This document shows, piece after piece, positions 56,044-64,000 of a stretch of 64,000 nucleotides of DNA (position 1 is the first letter of the stretch; every line of letters begins with the position of its first letter). The notes beneath the pieces were generated by a model that was not told the DNA's origin, searched no databases, and saw only the letters and a list, made by a program, of their open reading frames with translations. Source of the DNA: Rhodocyclaceae bacterium UBA2346 (lineage in GTDB: Bacteria > Pseudomonadota > Gammaproteobacteria > Burkholderiales > Rhodocyclaceae); assembly GCA_002344625.1 (NCBI GenBank), contig DDUE01000056.1, positions 5,139 to 69,138 of the forward strand, given 5' to 3'. The position numbers were made by a program, and so were the translations under genes.

Positions 56044-57831
56044 TCAGAACTGCGACTCGGCGAGCACCAGTACCGCGTCGGCGCCGTTCACGATCGCGTC
56101 GCGATAGGCGCCCGCTTCGGGCATCACGTGCTGAGCAAAGAACGCCGCGGTCGCGAGCTTGGCTTTGTAGAAATCGCCATCGTCGTCACCCACACGCGTC
56201 GCCGCGATGCCAGCCGAGCGCGCCATCAACCAGCCGCTGACCACCACCCCGGTGAGCTTCAGGAACGACACCGATCCGGCTGCCGCGGCCTGCGGATTGG
56301 TTTCATAGTTGTCCAGCAGCCACTGGGTCGCGTCACCCAGCGCGGCAATGCCACGGTCGAGGCTGTCGGCCAGCGCGGCGAGCCCCGCATCGTCGGCCGC
56401 GCGCAAGCGCGCTGCGCTCGCCGCGATATCGGTGAGCAGCAGACCCATGCTCTTGCCGCCGTCCTTGGCAGTCTTGCGCCCGATCAGGTCGTTGGCCTGG
56501 ATCGCGGTGGTGCCTTCATAGATGGTGGTGATGCGCGCATCGCGCATGTGCTGGCTGGCACCGGTTTCTTCGATGAAGCCCATGCCGCCATGCACTTGCA
56601 CGCCGTTCCAGGTCACGCCCTGCGCCATTTCGGTACACCAACCCTTGACCACCGGGGTCAGCAACTCGAGGCGGGCCTGGTTCGCGCCGCGCACGCCGGC
56701 ATCCGAGTGGCTCTTGGCCCGATCCATGCAACCTGCCACATAGTAGGCGAGCGCGCGCCCGGCTTCGGTGCGCGACTTCATGTCCATGAGCATGCGACGC
56801 ACATCGGGGTGATGCAGGATCGGCTTCTTTTCGCCCGACTTGTCGCCCACGATACGGCCCTGGATGCGCTCACGCGCATAGGCGAGCGCGTGCTGGTAGG
56901 CGCGCTCCGAGATCGCCACCCCTTCGAGGCCGACGTTCAGGCGCGCGTGGTTCATCATCGTGAACATGTATTCGAGCCCACGGTTGGCTTCCCCCACCAG
57001 GTAGCCGATCGCACCGTCTTTTTCGCCGAACGCCATCACCGCGGTGGCACTGGCGTGAATGCCCATCTTGTGCTCGATCGACGCGCACACGAGATCGTTG
57101 CGCGCCCCCAGGCTGCCGTCGGCATTCACCAGGAACTTCGGCACGATGAACAGCGAAATACCCTTCACCCCCGGCGGGGCGTCGGGCAGGCGTGCCAACA
57201 CCAGGTGGATGATGTTCTCCGCCATGTCGTGTTCGCCCCAAGTAATGAAGATCTTGGTGCCGCTGACCGCGTAGCTGCCGTCGCCGCGCGGCTCGGCCTT
57301 CGAGCGGACCGCGGCAAGGTCGGATCCCGCCTGCGGCTCGGTCAGGTTCATGGTACCGGTCCAGGTTCCGGCGACCATGTTGGGGAGGTAGATCTGCTTG
57401 AGTTCGTCGCTGGCGTGGTGGGCGATGGCCTCGACCGCGCCGAGCGTCAGCATCTGGCACAAGGAGAACGACATGTTGGCCGACTTCCACATTTCGAGCA
57501 CGGCCGTCGACACCGTCACCGGCAAGCCCTGGCCACCAAACTCGACCGCAGCCGGCATGCCGTTCCAGCCCGTCTCGCAAAACGATGCGTACGCCTCCTT
57601 GAAACCCGAGGCCGTGCTGACCACGCCATCGGCCCAGGTATTGCCTTCCTTGTCGCCGGACGCGTTGATCGGTGCCAGCACTTCGCTGGCGAACTTGCCG
57701 GCTTCGTCGAGAATCGTCTCGACCAGATCGACGCTGACTTCCTCATTGCCGGGCAATGCCGAAATCTCGGCGAGGCCGGCCAGTTCGTTCATCGCGAACA
57801 GCATGTCCTTTACGGGTGCGACGTAGTTCAT
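56044..57831 (-). CDS. Acyl-CoA dehydrogenase (DmdC/AcdA-like long form)
   Basis: 595-residue FAD-dependent dehydrogenase with the C-terminal extension (about 470-590) seen in DmdC-type and related enzymes. [19 protein letters not shown] and [12 protein letters not shown] are the flavin/substrate region, [17 protein letters not shown] the C-terminal helical domain, and [19 protein letters not shown] the end of the catalytic part with the base near YEGTT. The substrate could be a short or medium acyl-CoA or a methylthio-acyl-CoA; sequence alone does not decide. It passes electrons to ETF and so to the neighbouring ETF-QO. It sits between the ligase and ETF-QO genes. Confidence 0.92.
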   Translation of the reverse strand: MNYVAPVKDMLFAMNELAGLAEISALPGNEEVSVDLVETILDEAGKFASEVLAPINASGDKEGNTWADGVVSTASGFKEAYASFCETGWNGMPAAVEFGGQGLPVTVSTAVLEMWKSANMSFSLCQMLTLGAVEAIAHHASDELKQIYLPNMVAGTWTGTMNLTEPQAGSDLAAVRSKAEPRGDGSYAVSGTKIFITWGEHDMAENIIHLVLARLPDAPPGVKGISLFIVPKFLVNADGSLGARNDLVCASIEHKMGIHASATAVMAFGEKDGAIGYLVGEANRGLEYMFTMMNHARLNVGLEGVAISERAYQHALAYARERIQGRIVGDKSGEKKPILHHPDVRRMLMDMKSRTEAGRALAYYVAGCMDRAKSHSDAGVRGANQARLELLTPVVKGWCTEMAQGVTWNGVQVHGGMGFIEETGASQHMRDARITTIYEGTTAIQANDLIGRKTAKDGGKSMGLLLTDIAASAARLRAADDAGLAALADSLDRGIAALGDATQWLLDNYETNPQAAAAGSVSFLKLTGVVVSGWLMARSAGIAATRVGDDDGDFYKAKLATAAFFAQHVMPEAGAYRDAIVNGADAVLVLAESQF

Positions 57832-57861
57832 CGGGTTGCTCCTTCTCGAATGCGTATGGAT

Positions 57862-57888
57862 CGCGACCCGGTCGAATGCCGGGTCGCG
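57862..57888. other. Perfect 10-bp stem-loop between ligase and dehydrogenase genes
   Basis: CGCGACCCGG (57862-57871), loop TCGAATG, CCGGGTCGCG (57879-57888). It lies after the ligase stop and 31 bases before the dehydrogenase start on the minus strand. No T-run, so it may be a Rho-linked terminator, a processing site or a leader structure. Confidence 0.5.
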
Positions 57889-57917
57889 GGCTGTAGTTCA
57901 GTACAACGACCGGGATG

Positions 57918-59558
57918 TCACTCGATCGCGGAAGCCGATTTCGCCTGCTGACGCAGCGCGAACTTCTGGATCTTGCCGGTCGAGGTCTTGGGCAATACGC
58001 AGAACTCGACGAACTTGGGCACCTTGTAACGGGCGAGGTGTTCGCGGCAATGGGCGATGATGTCTTCCACCGTCACGTTGGCCTCTTCCTTGACCTCGAT
58101 GTACGCAGCCGGCACCTCGCCCCACTTGGCATCGGGCCGCGCCACGACGGCCGCGGTCATCACCGCCGGGTGGCGATACAGCACCTCCTCGACCTCGAGC
58201 GACGAGATGTTCTCACCCCCCGAGATGATCACGTCCTTCGAGCGGTCCTTGATCTTCACATAACCGTCCGGATGCAGCACCGCCAAGTCGCCGGTGTGGA
58301 ACCAGCCACCGCCGAAGGCCTCGTCGCTGGCCTTCTCGTTCTTGAGATAGCCCTTCATGACCAGGTTGCCGCGGAACATGATCTCGCCCATGGTCTCGCC
58401 ATCGGCCGGTACCGGCTGCATGGTGAGCGGATCGAGCACCGTGATCGATTCCTGCATGTGGTAACGCACACCCTGGCGGCCGTTGCGCTCGGCGCGGTTG
58501 GCGATCGGGAGGTCGTTCCACTCCGGGTGCTTTGCGCACACCGAGGCCGGGCCGTAGGTCTCGGTCAAGCCGTACACGTGGGTAATGTCGAAGCCGATCG
58601 TTTCCATGCCTTCGATGATCGCGGCCGGGGGCGCGGCACCGGCGATCAGCGCCGACACCTTGTGATCGATGCCCGCACGCAGACCCGCCGGAGCGTTGAT
58701 CAGCATGCCGTGCACGATCGGCGCACCGCAGAAATGAGTCACCTTGTGGCGGCGGATGAGTTCATAGATCAAGGGCACATCAACCTTGCGCAGACACACG
58801 TTCACGCCCGCGTTGGCCGCCATGGTCCACGGAAAGCACCAGCCGTTGCAGTGGAACATCGGCAGCGTCCACAGGTACACGGCGTGCTGCGGCATACCCC
58901 AGCTGATGATGTTGGAAGCCGAATTCAGATACGCGCCACGGTGGTGATAGACCACCCCCTTGGGGTTGCCGGTCGTGCCGGACGTGTAGTTGAGTGCGAT
59001 CGCGTCCCACTCGTCGGCCGGCAAGGACCATTCGAACTCGGCATCGCCGGTGGCGATGAATTCCTCGTACTCGATCTCACCGACCCGATCGCTGCCCGGG
59101 TACTCCGGATCGAGCACATCGATGACGAGCGGCTTGGGCCCCTCGAGCTTCTCGAGCGCCGGCGCGACGATCGCGGCAAACTCGGGGTCGGTGATCAACA
59201 CTTTCGCCTCGCCATGCGCCAGCATGAAGGCGATCGCCTCGGGGTCGAGCCGGGTGTTGAGGGTATTGAGCACCGCACCCAGCATCGGAACGCCAAAGTG
59301 CACCTCGAACATGGCCGGCACGTTGGGCAGCATCACCGCGACGGTATCGCCGACACCGATGCCGCGGGCAGCCAGTGCGCTCGCGAGACGGCGGCAACGG
59401 GTATAGGTCTCGCTCCAGGTGAATTCGCGCGATCCGTGAATCACGCTGGTGCGTTGCGGATAGACGCTGGCGGTTCTTTCGATGAAACTCAGCGGCGAGA
59501 GCGGCACGAAGTTGGCCGCGTTCTTTGCAAGCCCCTGCTGATAGATATTACCCGACAT
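57918..59558 (-). CDS. Acyl-CoA synthetase (AMP-forming, DmdB-like)
   Basis: 546-residue acyl-adenylate-forming enzyme. The P-loop is NYTSGTTGNPKGVVYHHRG, then VYGLTETYGP, the hinge IKDRSKDVIISGGENIS and the catalytic lysine in PKTSTGKIQKFALR. The sequence pattern fits medium-chain or DmdB-type ligases; with the adjacent dehydrogenase it probably activates a carboxylic acid for oxidation. ATG 59558 has GGAGGA eight bases upstream; a longer frame from 59579 is less likely. Confidence 0.92.
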   Translation of the reverse strand: MSGNIYQQGLAKNAANFVPLSPLSFIERTASVYPQRTSVIHGSREFTWSETYTRCRRLASALAARGIGVGDTVAVMLPNVPAMFEVHFGVPMLGAVLNTLNTRLDPEAIAFMLAHGEAKVLITDPEFAAIVAPALEKLEGPKPLVIDVLDPEYPGSDRVGEIEYEEFIATGDAEFEWSLPADEWDAIALNYTSGTTGNPKGVVYHHRGAYLNSASNIISWGMPQHAVYLWTLPMFHCNGWCFPWTMAANAGVNVCLRKVDVPLIYELIRRHKVTHFCGAPIVHGMLINAPAGLRAGIDHKVSALIAGAAPPAAIIEGMETIGFDITHVYGLTETYGPASVCAKHPEWNDLPIANRAERNGRQGVRYHMQESITVLDPLTMQPVPADGETMGEIMFRGNLVMKGYLKNEKASDEAFGGGWFHTGDLAVLHPDGYVKIKDRSKDVIISGGENISSLEVEEVLYRHPAVMTAAVVARPDAKWGEVPAAYIEVKEEANVTVEDIIAHCREHLARYKVPKFVEFCVLPKTSTGKIQKFALRQQAKSASAIE

Positions 59559-59714
59559 CCATTTTCCTCCTCTGGTCAAGACGATTTCGGCACCGTCTGC
59601 GGATACGGCCGGCCATCCGGTCTACATTCCCGCGCGACGACGGCATGCGGATCATCGCTCACCTGAGTGTGCGATGTCATCCGTATTCTTCTCCCATTAG
59701 CGTAGCAACCGAGC

Positions 59715-59743
59715 TTGTCGGGAGTATCGTTGAAATGTACTGA
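59715..59743 (+). promoter_or_regulatory. Candidate promoter of the hybrid kinase operon
   Basis: TTGTCG (59715-59720), 17-base spacer, TACTGA (59738-59743). It lies 79 bases before the kinase start in the 263-base divergent gap with the ligase gene. Confidence 0.4.
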
Positions 59744-59821
59744 ATCTTGTCACGCTCTACGCTGCAGCGCCATGCCCCGATAGAGATAGAATCGGCGCAC
59801 GTGTCAGCACGGAAGCCACCG

Positions 59822-61897
59822 ATGAAACCCGCCCTCCTGCCAAAGGCCGCGCAACCCGCTACCCGCTCGGTCAGCGACCGGCGTTACCGCGAACTGATGT
59901 CGGCCAGCCTCGATCTGGTCGATCAGGGCCTGACGGTGTTCGACGCGCAGCTGCGGCTCGTGACCTGCAATCGCAGCTTTCTCGAACTGCTCGACTTTCC
60001 CACCGCGATGGGACAACCCGGGACGCCGTTCGAAGCCTTCATTCGCCACAACGCCCTGCGCGGCGAATACGGCGACGGCGATCCCGAGACCCAGGTCGCG
60101 GAGCGGGTCGCCGCCGCGCGCAATTTTCTCACCCACGACACCCGACGCCGGCGCCCCAACGGCAAGTTGTTGTCGATCCGCGGCTTTCCACTGCCACATC
60201 GCGGCTTCATCACCATTTACTCCGACATCACCGAGATCGAACAGCAGCGCAGCCAGATCACCCAGCATCAATCCGAACTCGAATCCGCGATCGACCGGCG
60301 TACCGCTCAGTTGCGCGAGACCAACAGCGAACTCACCCTCGCCGTCGAGGCCAACCGCCAGATCACCGCGGCCCTGCGCCACAGCGAAGGCCGCCTGCGC
60401 CGGATCACCGACAATATCCCGGCCCACATCGCCTATTTCGACAAGACCTGGACCTATCGCTATGCCAACCGTCCCTACGCCGAGTGGTTCGGCTGGACCG
60501 CCGAGAACATGCCAGGCCTGGCGATTCGGCGCGCGATCGGCGAGGAGGTCTTCGCCTGCGTCGAGTCCTATGTGCGCCAGGCACTCGCCGGTACGACGGT
60601 GAGCTACGAGTACACCACGACCGGCCGCGACGGCACCGCCGTCAACGCGCACAGCATCCTCGTGCCCGATTTCGGCGAAGATGGCACGGTCGAAGGCTGC
60701 TTCGTCCATTCGGTGGATATCACCGAACAACGGCGCACCCAGCACCTGCTCGCCCAGGCGCAGAAGATGGAAGCCATCGGACAGCTCACCGGAGGGCTTG
60801 CGCATGACTTCAACAACATGCTCACCATCATCATGGGCAACCTCGGCGGCATTCGCGACGCCCGTCCGCTCGACCCGCTCAACCATGAGTTCATCGAGCC
60901 GGCGCTCGAAGCGGCCGGACGGGGTGCCGAGCTGGTCAAACGCCTGCTCGCGTTCTCGCGCCAGCAGCCGCTCGCACCGCGCCCCATCGAGGTCAACGGC
61001 CTGATCGCCGGCATGACCCGCCTGATCCGACGCTCGCTGCCCGACAACATCACGCTGATCAATTCATCGCGCAAGGCCGAGCTCTTTGCCATGGTCGACT
61101 CGAGCCAGCTCGACAACGCCCTGCTCAACCTTGCCCTGAACGCCCGCGATGCCATGCCCAATGGCGGCGAATTGCGCATCGAAACCACGCTCGAGAACCT
61201 CGACGCCAGCAGCGCCGCCGATCTCGAGCTGACGCCGGGCGAGTATGTGCAGATCGGCGTCAGCGACAACGGCACCGGCATGGACAGCGGTACCATGGCG
61301 CGTGTTTTCGAACCGTTCTTCACCACCAAGAAGTTCGGCATGGGCAACGGCCTGGGCTTGGCGATGGTGTATGGCTTCGTCAAACAGTCCGGCGGCGGCA
61401 TCAGGATTCGCAGCCGTCAGGCGGTCGGCACCTCCATCGCGCTGGTCCTGCCGTGCGCCCACGGCGGCAAGCACGCCTTCGATGACGTCGAGACCATGCC
61501 GGTAGACCTCAATGGCCGGCTGGTGCTGCTGGTCGACGACGATCCCGAAGTACGCAAGATCGTGCGCATGCAGTTGTCGTCGCTCGGCTGCAGCGTGCTC
61601 GAAGCCGAGGGCGGCGCCGAAGCGGCCGACATGCTCGAGAATGTGCCGGCGATTTCGCTGCTGCTCACCGACGTGGTCATGCCCGGCGACATGGACGGAC
61701 GCGCCCTCGCCCGCTTCGCACGCCGCTTCCGGCCCGAGGTGCCGGTCATCCTGATGAGTGGCTACATCGACCGGGTGGCCGCCGATACGCGCGACCCGAC
61801 TATTCCGCTGCTCGCCAAGCCTTTCGACCACGAGGCGCTGCTTGCCGTCCTCGGCCAGGCGTCGGCGGCGACCGAACGCATTGTGGGGAACCCGTGA
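59822..61897 (+). CDS. Hybrid sensor histidine kinase (PAS-PAS-HK-REC)
   Basis: 691-residue soluble sensor: a PAS_7-type domain (about 25-150, LDLVDQGLTVFDAQLRLV), a coiled coil, a second PAS (about 190-320, NIPAHIAYFDKTWTYRYAN), HisKA (H-box GGLAHDFNNML), HATPase (NLALNARDAMP and GNGLGLAMVYGFVKQSGGG) and a C-terminal receiver (about 570-685, LLVDDDPEVRK and LTDVVMPG). It lacks membrane helices, so it senses a cytoplasmic signal. ATG 59822 has GGAAG seven bases upstream. Its stop overlaps the next start by one base (TGATG). Confidence 0.92.
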   Translation: MKPALLPKAAQPATRSVSDRRYRELMSASLDLVDQGLTVFDAQLRLVTCNRSFLELLDFPTAMGQPGTPFEAFIRHNALRGEYGDGDPETQVAERVAAARNFLTHDTRRRRPNGKLLSIRGFPLPHRGFITIYSDITEIEQQRSQITQHQSELESAIDRRTAQLRETNSELTLAVEANRQITAALRHSEGRLRRITDNIPAHIAYFDKTWTYRYANRPYAEWFGWTAENMPGLAIRRAIGEEVFACVESYVRQALAGTTVSYEYTTTGRDGTAVNAHSILVPDFGEDGTVEGCFVHSVDITEQRRTQHLLAQAQKMEAIGQLTGGLAHDFNNMLTIIMGNLGGIRDARPLDPLNHEFIEPALEAAGRGAELVKRLLAFSRQQPLAPRPIEVNGLIAGMTRLIRRSLPDNITLINSSRKAELFAMVDSSQLDNALLNLALNARDAMPNGGELRIETTLENLDASSAADLELTPGEYVQIGVSDNGTGMDSGTMARVFEPFFTTKKFGMGNGLGLAMVYGFVKQSGGGIRIRSRQAVGTSIALVLPCAHGGKHAFDDVETMPVDLNGRLVLLVDDDPEVRKIVRMQLSSLGCSVLEAEGGAEAADMLENVPAISLLLTDVVMPGDMDGRALARFARRFRPEVPVILMSGYIDRVAADTRDPTIPLLAKPFDHEALLAVLGQASAATERIVGNP

Positions 61898-62613
61898 TGT
61901 CGCAACGCCAACCCGTCCTGATCCATGTGATCGAAGACGATTCGTCCATCGGCCGCCAGATCTGCGATACGCTCGAAAAATTCGCGTACCGCACCGAACT
62001 GTTTCAAACCGGCAGCGAGTTTCTACGCCACCTCGGCGTCGAGGCGCCCAGCCTGTGCATTCTCGACCTCGGCCTGCCCGACCTCGACGGCATGGAGGTG
62101 ATGCAGCGCATGCGCCGCACCCACCGTTTTGGCGTACTCATCGTCACCGGGCGCACCGATACTTCCGATCGGGTCCTCGGACTCGAACTCGGCGCCGACG
62201 ACTACGTGACCAAGCCCTTCGAGGCGCGCGAGCTGATCGCCCGAGTGCGCAGCATCCTGCGCCGCTACACCCCGCAGGCGTTCGAGCACGACCGCCCGGA
62301 GATCAGCGTCGCACGCTTTGCCGGCTGGCAATTCGAGGTTCGCACCTACCGGCTCACCAGCCCCGACGGCCACGAAGAAACACTCGGGCAGGCCGAGGCG
62401 CAATTGCTGCTGACCTTGCTCGAACGCCCCAACCAGATCCTGTCGCGCGAGCAACTGCTGTCCGGCCGCGACGTGTCGGCACTCGACCGCAGCATCGACC
62501 TGCGCATCTCGCGCCTACGTCGGCGATTCGAAGAAAACCCACAACATGCCAAGCTGATCAAGACGGTTTATGGCGCCGGCTATCTATTCTCGGCAGTCGT
62601 AAACTGGGGTTGA
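61897..62613 (+). CDS. OmpR-type response regulator
   Basis: 238-residue regulator: receiver (about 8-120; acidic pocket EDD, phospho-acceptor D57 in ILDLGLPD, lysine in VTKPFE) and a winged-helix DNA-binding domain (about 135-232, with SREQLLSGRDVSALDRSIDL and VYGAGYLF). ATG 61897 overlaps the kinase stop, so kinase and regulator are co-translated. GGGGAA lies upstream. The target genes are unknown; the ligase cluster on the other strand is a nearby candidate. Confidence 0.93.
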   Translation: MSQRQPVLIHVIEDDSSIGRQICDTLEKFAYRTELFQTGSEFLRHLGVEAPSLCILDLGLPDLDGMEVMQRMRRTHRFGVLIVTGRTDTSDRVLGLELGADDYVTKPFEARELIARVRSILRRYTPQAFEHDRPEISVARFAGWQFEVRTYRLTSPDGHEETLGQAEAQLLLTLLERPNQILSREQLLSGRDVSALDRSIDLRISRLRRRFEENPQHAKLIKTVYGAGYLFSAVVNWG

Positions 62614-62766
62614 CCGACCCCATGCCCAAACCCGTAGCCCACGCCCAAACCAATCTGATGATCGGCGCGAAAATAAAAAATAACATTAATTCATTGACTT
62701 AATAATGCTGACAATGCCTCCAGAGATGGGGGCTTTGTTGCTTGTGTCGTGGGTTATGATTGATTC

Positions 62767-62853
62767 ATGCTCAAACCTGCCCATCCTGTCCAGGCGGAAC
62801 TGGAGATGGTGACGCTGGAGCAGTTGGCCCCGAGGGCCATCCTCTACGGCTGA
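62767..62853 (+). pseudogene. Truncated IS1182-like transposase N-terminus
   Basis: A 28-codon remnant beginning MLKPAHPVQAELEMVTLEQL and then stopping. It matches the conserved N-terminus of IS1182/IS5-like transposases (usually followed by a PQDHLLRKID block, which here is replaced by PRAILYG and a stop). The AT-rich, IS-end-like sequence before it (about 62685-62766) is probably the left end of the old element. The rest is missing, probably deleted when the toxin-antitoxin genes came to lie here. Confidence 0.65.
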
Positions 62854-62864
62854 TGCTACCTGAT

Positions 62865-62893
62865 TTGATCCACGTAACGCTACGCTATACAAT
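62865..62893 (+). promoter_or_regulatory. Promoter and possible operator of higBA
   Basis: TTGATC (62865-62870), 17-base spacer, TACAAT (62888-62893). A short palindrome CGTA-ACGC-TACG (62873-62884) lies between the boxes, where autorepression by HigA would be expected. The -10 box ends six bases before the higB ATG, so the transcript should be leaderless or nearly so. Confidence 0.72.
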
Positions 62894-62899
62894 CCCGCC

Positions 62900-63178
62900 A
62901 TGATCAAGCATTTCGCTCACAAAGGGCTGCAGGCGTTCTTCCAGTCAGGCACCAAGGCAGGTATTCAGCCTCTTCATGCGCCCCGCTTACGGCGCCAACT
63001 GGCCCGGCTGGATCTGGCTCAGTGCCCCGAGGACATGAACGCGCCCGGGTGGCAGCTGCATGCGCTGTCCGGCGATCTGGCCGGGCATTATGCGATCACG
63101 GTTAACGGCAACTGGCGCCTGACCTTCCGGTTTGAAGGCGTCGATGCGGTTCTTGTTGACTACCAGGACTACCACTGA
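62900..63178 (+). CDS. higB: HigB-type toxin (RelE/ParE superfamily)
   Basis: 92-residue toxin: MIKHFAHKGLQAFF start, GIQPLHAPRLRRQLARLDLA and the C-terminal LSGDLAGHYAITVNGNWRLTFRFEG, matching HigB/plasmid-killer toxins that cleave mRNA on ribosomes. The typical order toxin-before-antitoxin is kept and its stop overlaps the antitoxin start by one base (TGATG). No Shine-Dalgarno precedes the ATG, which fits a leaderless mRNA. Confidence 0.93.
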   Translation: MIKHFAHKGLQAFFQSGTKAGIQPLHAPRLRRQLARLDLAQCPEDMNAPGWQLHALSGDLAGHYAITVNGNWRLTFRFEGVDAVLVDYQDYH

Positions 63179-63486
63179 TGACCACCATGTATGACCCGCC
63201 GCACCCCGGCGAAACCCTGCGGGAAGACATCCTGCCCGCGCTGAGCATCACCGTGACCCAGGCCGCCGCGCAGCTCGGCGTGACCCGTGCCGCCCTGTCG
63301 CGCGTGCTCAACGAACGCGCCGCGATCTCGCCCGAAATGGCCTTGCGTCTGGAAGCCTGGCTGGGCGTGGAAAACGGCGGGCGGGCCGATCTGTGGATCG
63401 CGCAGCAGGCCGCCTTCGATCTGTGGAAGGCCCGAACGGCCGGCCTGCCGACGGTGGTGCGGGCGGCAGTGAACGGGCCTGCATGA
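63178..63486 (+). CDS. higA: HigA-type antitoxin (Xre family)
   Basis: 102-residue helix-turn-helix antitoxin: PPHPGETLREDILPALSITV, the HTH VTQAAAQLGVTRAALSRVLN, then EMALRLEAWLGV, as in HigA. It binds HigB and represses the operon. It overlaps higB by one base; ATG at 63187 is an alternative. Its stop overlaps the third gene's start (ATGATG). Confidence 0.94.
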   Translation: MTTMYDPPHPGETLREDILPALSITVTQAAAQLGVTRAALSRVLNERAAISPEMALRLEAWLGVENGGRADLWIAQQAAFDLWKARTAGLPTVVRAAVNGPA

Positions 63487-63860
63487 TGGCTGCGGCCGGG
63501 GGCGGCCTTGATCTGCCCGACACACCCGACTACGTTCCCCCGTGGGCGCTGAAGTTCAGGGAATGGGGGATTAAGCAATTTTCGGGGATCGAGGCCGACC
63601 ACGAAGAGCGGCGAGCCACCTTCACCGCGATATTCACGAAGCACGCTGAAATGCGTGCGTTCTGGGAAGCTGTTCCGGATTCGATTTCAGAAAGAGATGG
63701 GCTTGGCCTTTTTTCCGTCTTTGTGTTCGGCGTAGACCGACGCATCCACAGGGGAAAAATTCCCGTTCGTCAAGCCCAAAAAATTATCTATGCTGCGTGC
63801 AAGCAGCCCGGAAGAAACCGTTTTCCGAAAGCTGATCAGGCCTCTTCAGATATTGGATAA
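63483..63860 (+). CDS. Hypothetical third gene of the higBA operon
   Basis: 125-residue protein (start MMAAAGGGLDLPDTPDYVPP), basic toward the end, no recognised domain. Its ATG overlaps the higA stop in an ATGATG arrangement, so it is co-translated with the antitoxin. It has no signal peptide or membrane helix. The composition becomes AT-richer toward its 3' end, near the IS5-type element. It may be a chaperone-like or accessory protein, or a passenger. Confidence 0.6.
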   Translation: MMAAAGGGLDLPDTPDYVPPWALKFREWGIKQFSGIEADHEERRATFTAIFTKHAEMRAFWEAVPDSISERDGLGLFSVFVFGVDRRIHRGKIPVRQAQKIIYAACKQPGRNRFPKADQASSDIG

Positions 63861-63880
63861 TTTTTGCCCCAAAGTACTAG

Positions 63881-64000
63881 GGTCTGTTCACAAATGACAA
63901 ATTTATGTACATTCTCGCTTTTTGGAGTGAGCGAGGATGGAGCGAAGCATGTTGCGCGAGGACCAGTGGGCACGCATCGAAATGCTGTGTTCGGGCAAGG
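63881..64000 (+). mobile_element. IS5-type insertion sequence, left end (cut by window)
   Basis: The element appears to start at 63881 with GGTCTGTTCACAAATGACAA, a typical IS5-group terminal repeat, directly after CTAG (63877-63880), which fits the YTAR target preference of the IS5 group. The transposase begins 55 bases in. The right end is outside the window, so completeness and target duplication cannot be checked. Confidence 0.75.
63936..64000 (+). CDS. IS5-type transposase, N-terminus only
   Basis: Frame opening with MERSMLREDQWARIEMLCSG and continuing past the right edge. The LREDQWARIE pattern is the usual N-terminus of IS5-family (IS427/IS1031-like) transposases. GAG and AGG lie just before the ATG. 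Only 21 codons are visible. Confidence 0.75.

Overview
The window is high-GC DNA with tightly packed genes, pronounced G/C third-position use and many GTG or TTG starts. Gene content (ccoG/FixG, polyhydroxyalkanoate depolymerase, a class I fumarase, ActP/Acs acetate uptake, an SSS-type sensor kinase, DmdB/DmdC-like acyl-CoA enzymes, ETF:quinone oxidoreductase) points to a respiratory betaproteobacterium, most likely of the Rhodocyclales (Azoarcus/Thauera/Zoogloea type). That assignment is inferred from gene content, not from a marker gene.

Layout. 1-9.3 kb: the 3'-truncated ccoG, a MocR-type regulator, a DUF2249 protein, two orphan flagellum-flavoured genes (YjfB-like, FliD-like), a lone DUF2126 amidoligase, a secreted PHB-depolymerase-like esterase and a TPR-glycosyltransferase. 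9.35-26.4 kb: a very complete tellurium-resistance (Ter) locus: terB, terC, (pgpA), terD, a TerD-vWA fusion (terF), a terZ-like gene, a five-gene coupled enzyme module (ATP-grasp, PRTase-TRSP, HAD, PRTase-PELOTA 'StiP', CitE-like lyase), terA, and on the other strand a kinase / PP2C / two-vWA signalling set (the TerY-P triad plus an extra TerY), closed by a second terD. 26.4-36 kb: membrane and housekeeping genes, tRNA-Ser(GGA), an ArsR-controlled old yellow enzyme with a visible operator, and a diguanylate cyclase. 36-46 kb: an operon on the minus strand with a small membrane protein, an SSS-STAC-histidine kinase, a receiver-only regulator, a degenerate sensor fused to a DnaQ-like exonuclease, and a VC_2705-type symporter, next to acs. 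46-54 kb: fumarase, a coupled HD-GYP/DUF1631 pair, tRNA-Thr(TGT), aroQ, actP and yjcH. 54-62.6 kb: ETF-QO, acyl-CoA dehydrogenase, acyl-CoA ligase, and a hybrid histidine kinase with an OmpR-type regulator. 62.7-64 kb: a small mobile patch: an IS1182-like transposase stub, a higBA toxin-antitoxin operon with a third overlapping gene, and the left end of an IS5-type element cut by the window edge.

Working together. The Ter block is the most notable system: TerC in the membrane, TerB/TerD family proteins near it, a kinase/phosphatase/vWA control unit, and a biosynthetic module predicted to make an uncharacterised nucleotide-like metabolite. The 40-54 kb region looks like acetate sensing and use: Acs and ActP flank a CrbS-like sensor. 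Chromosomal signals supported by sequence include strong terminators after acs and actP, two tRNA promoters, an ArsR operator, and a sigma70 promoter that makes higB probably leaderless.
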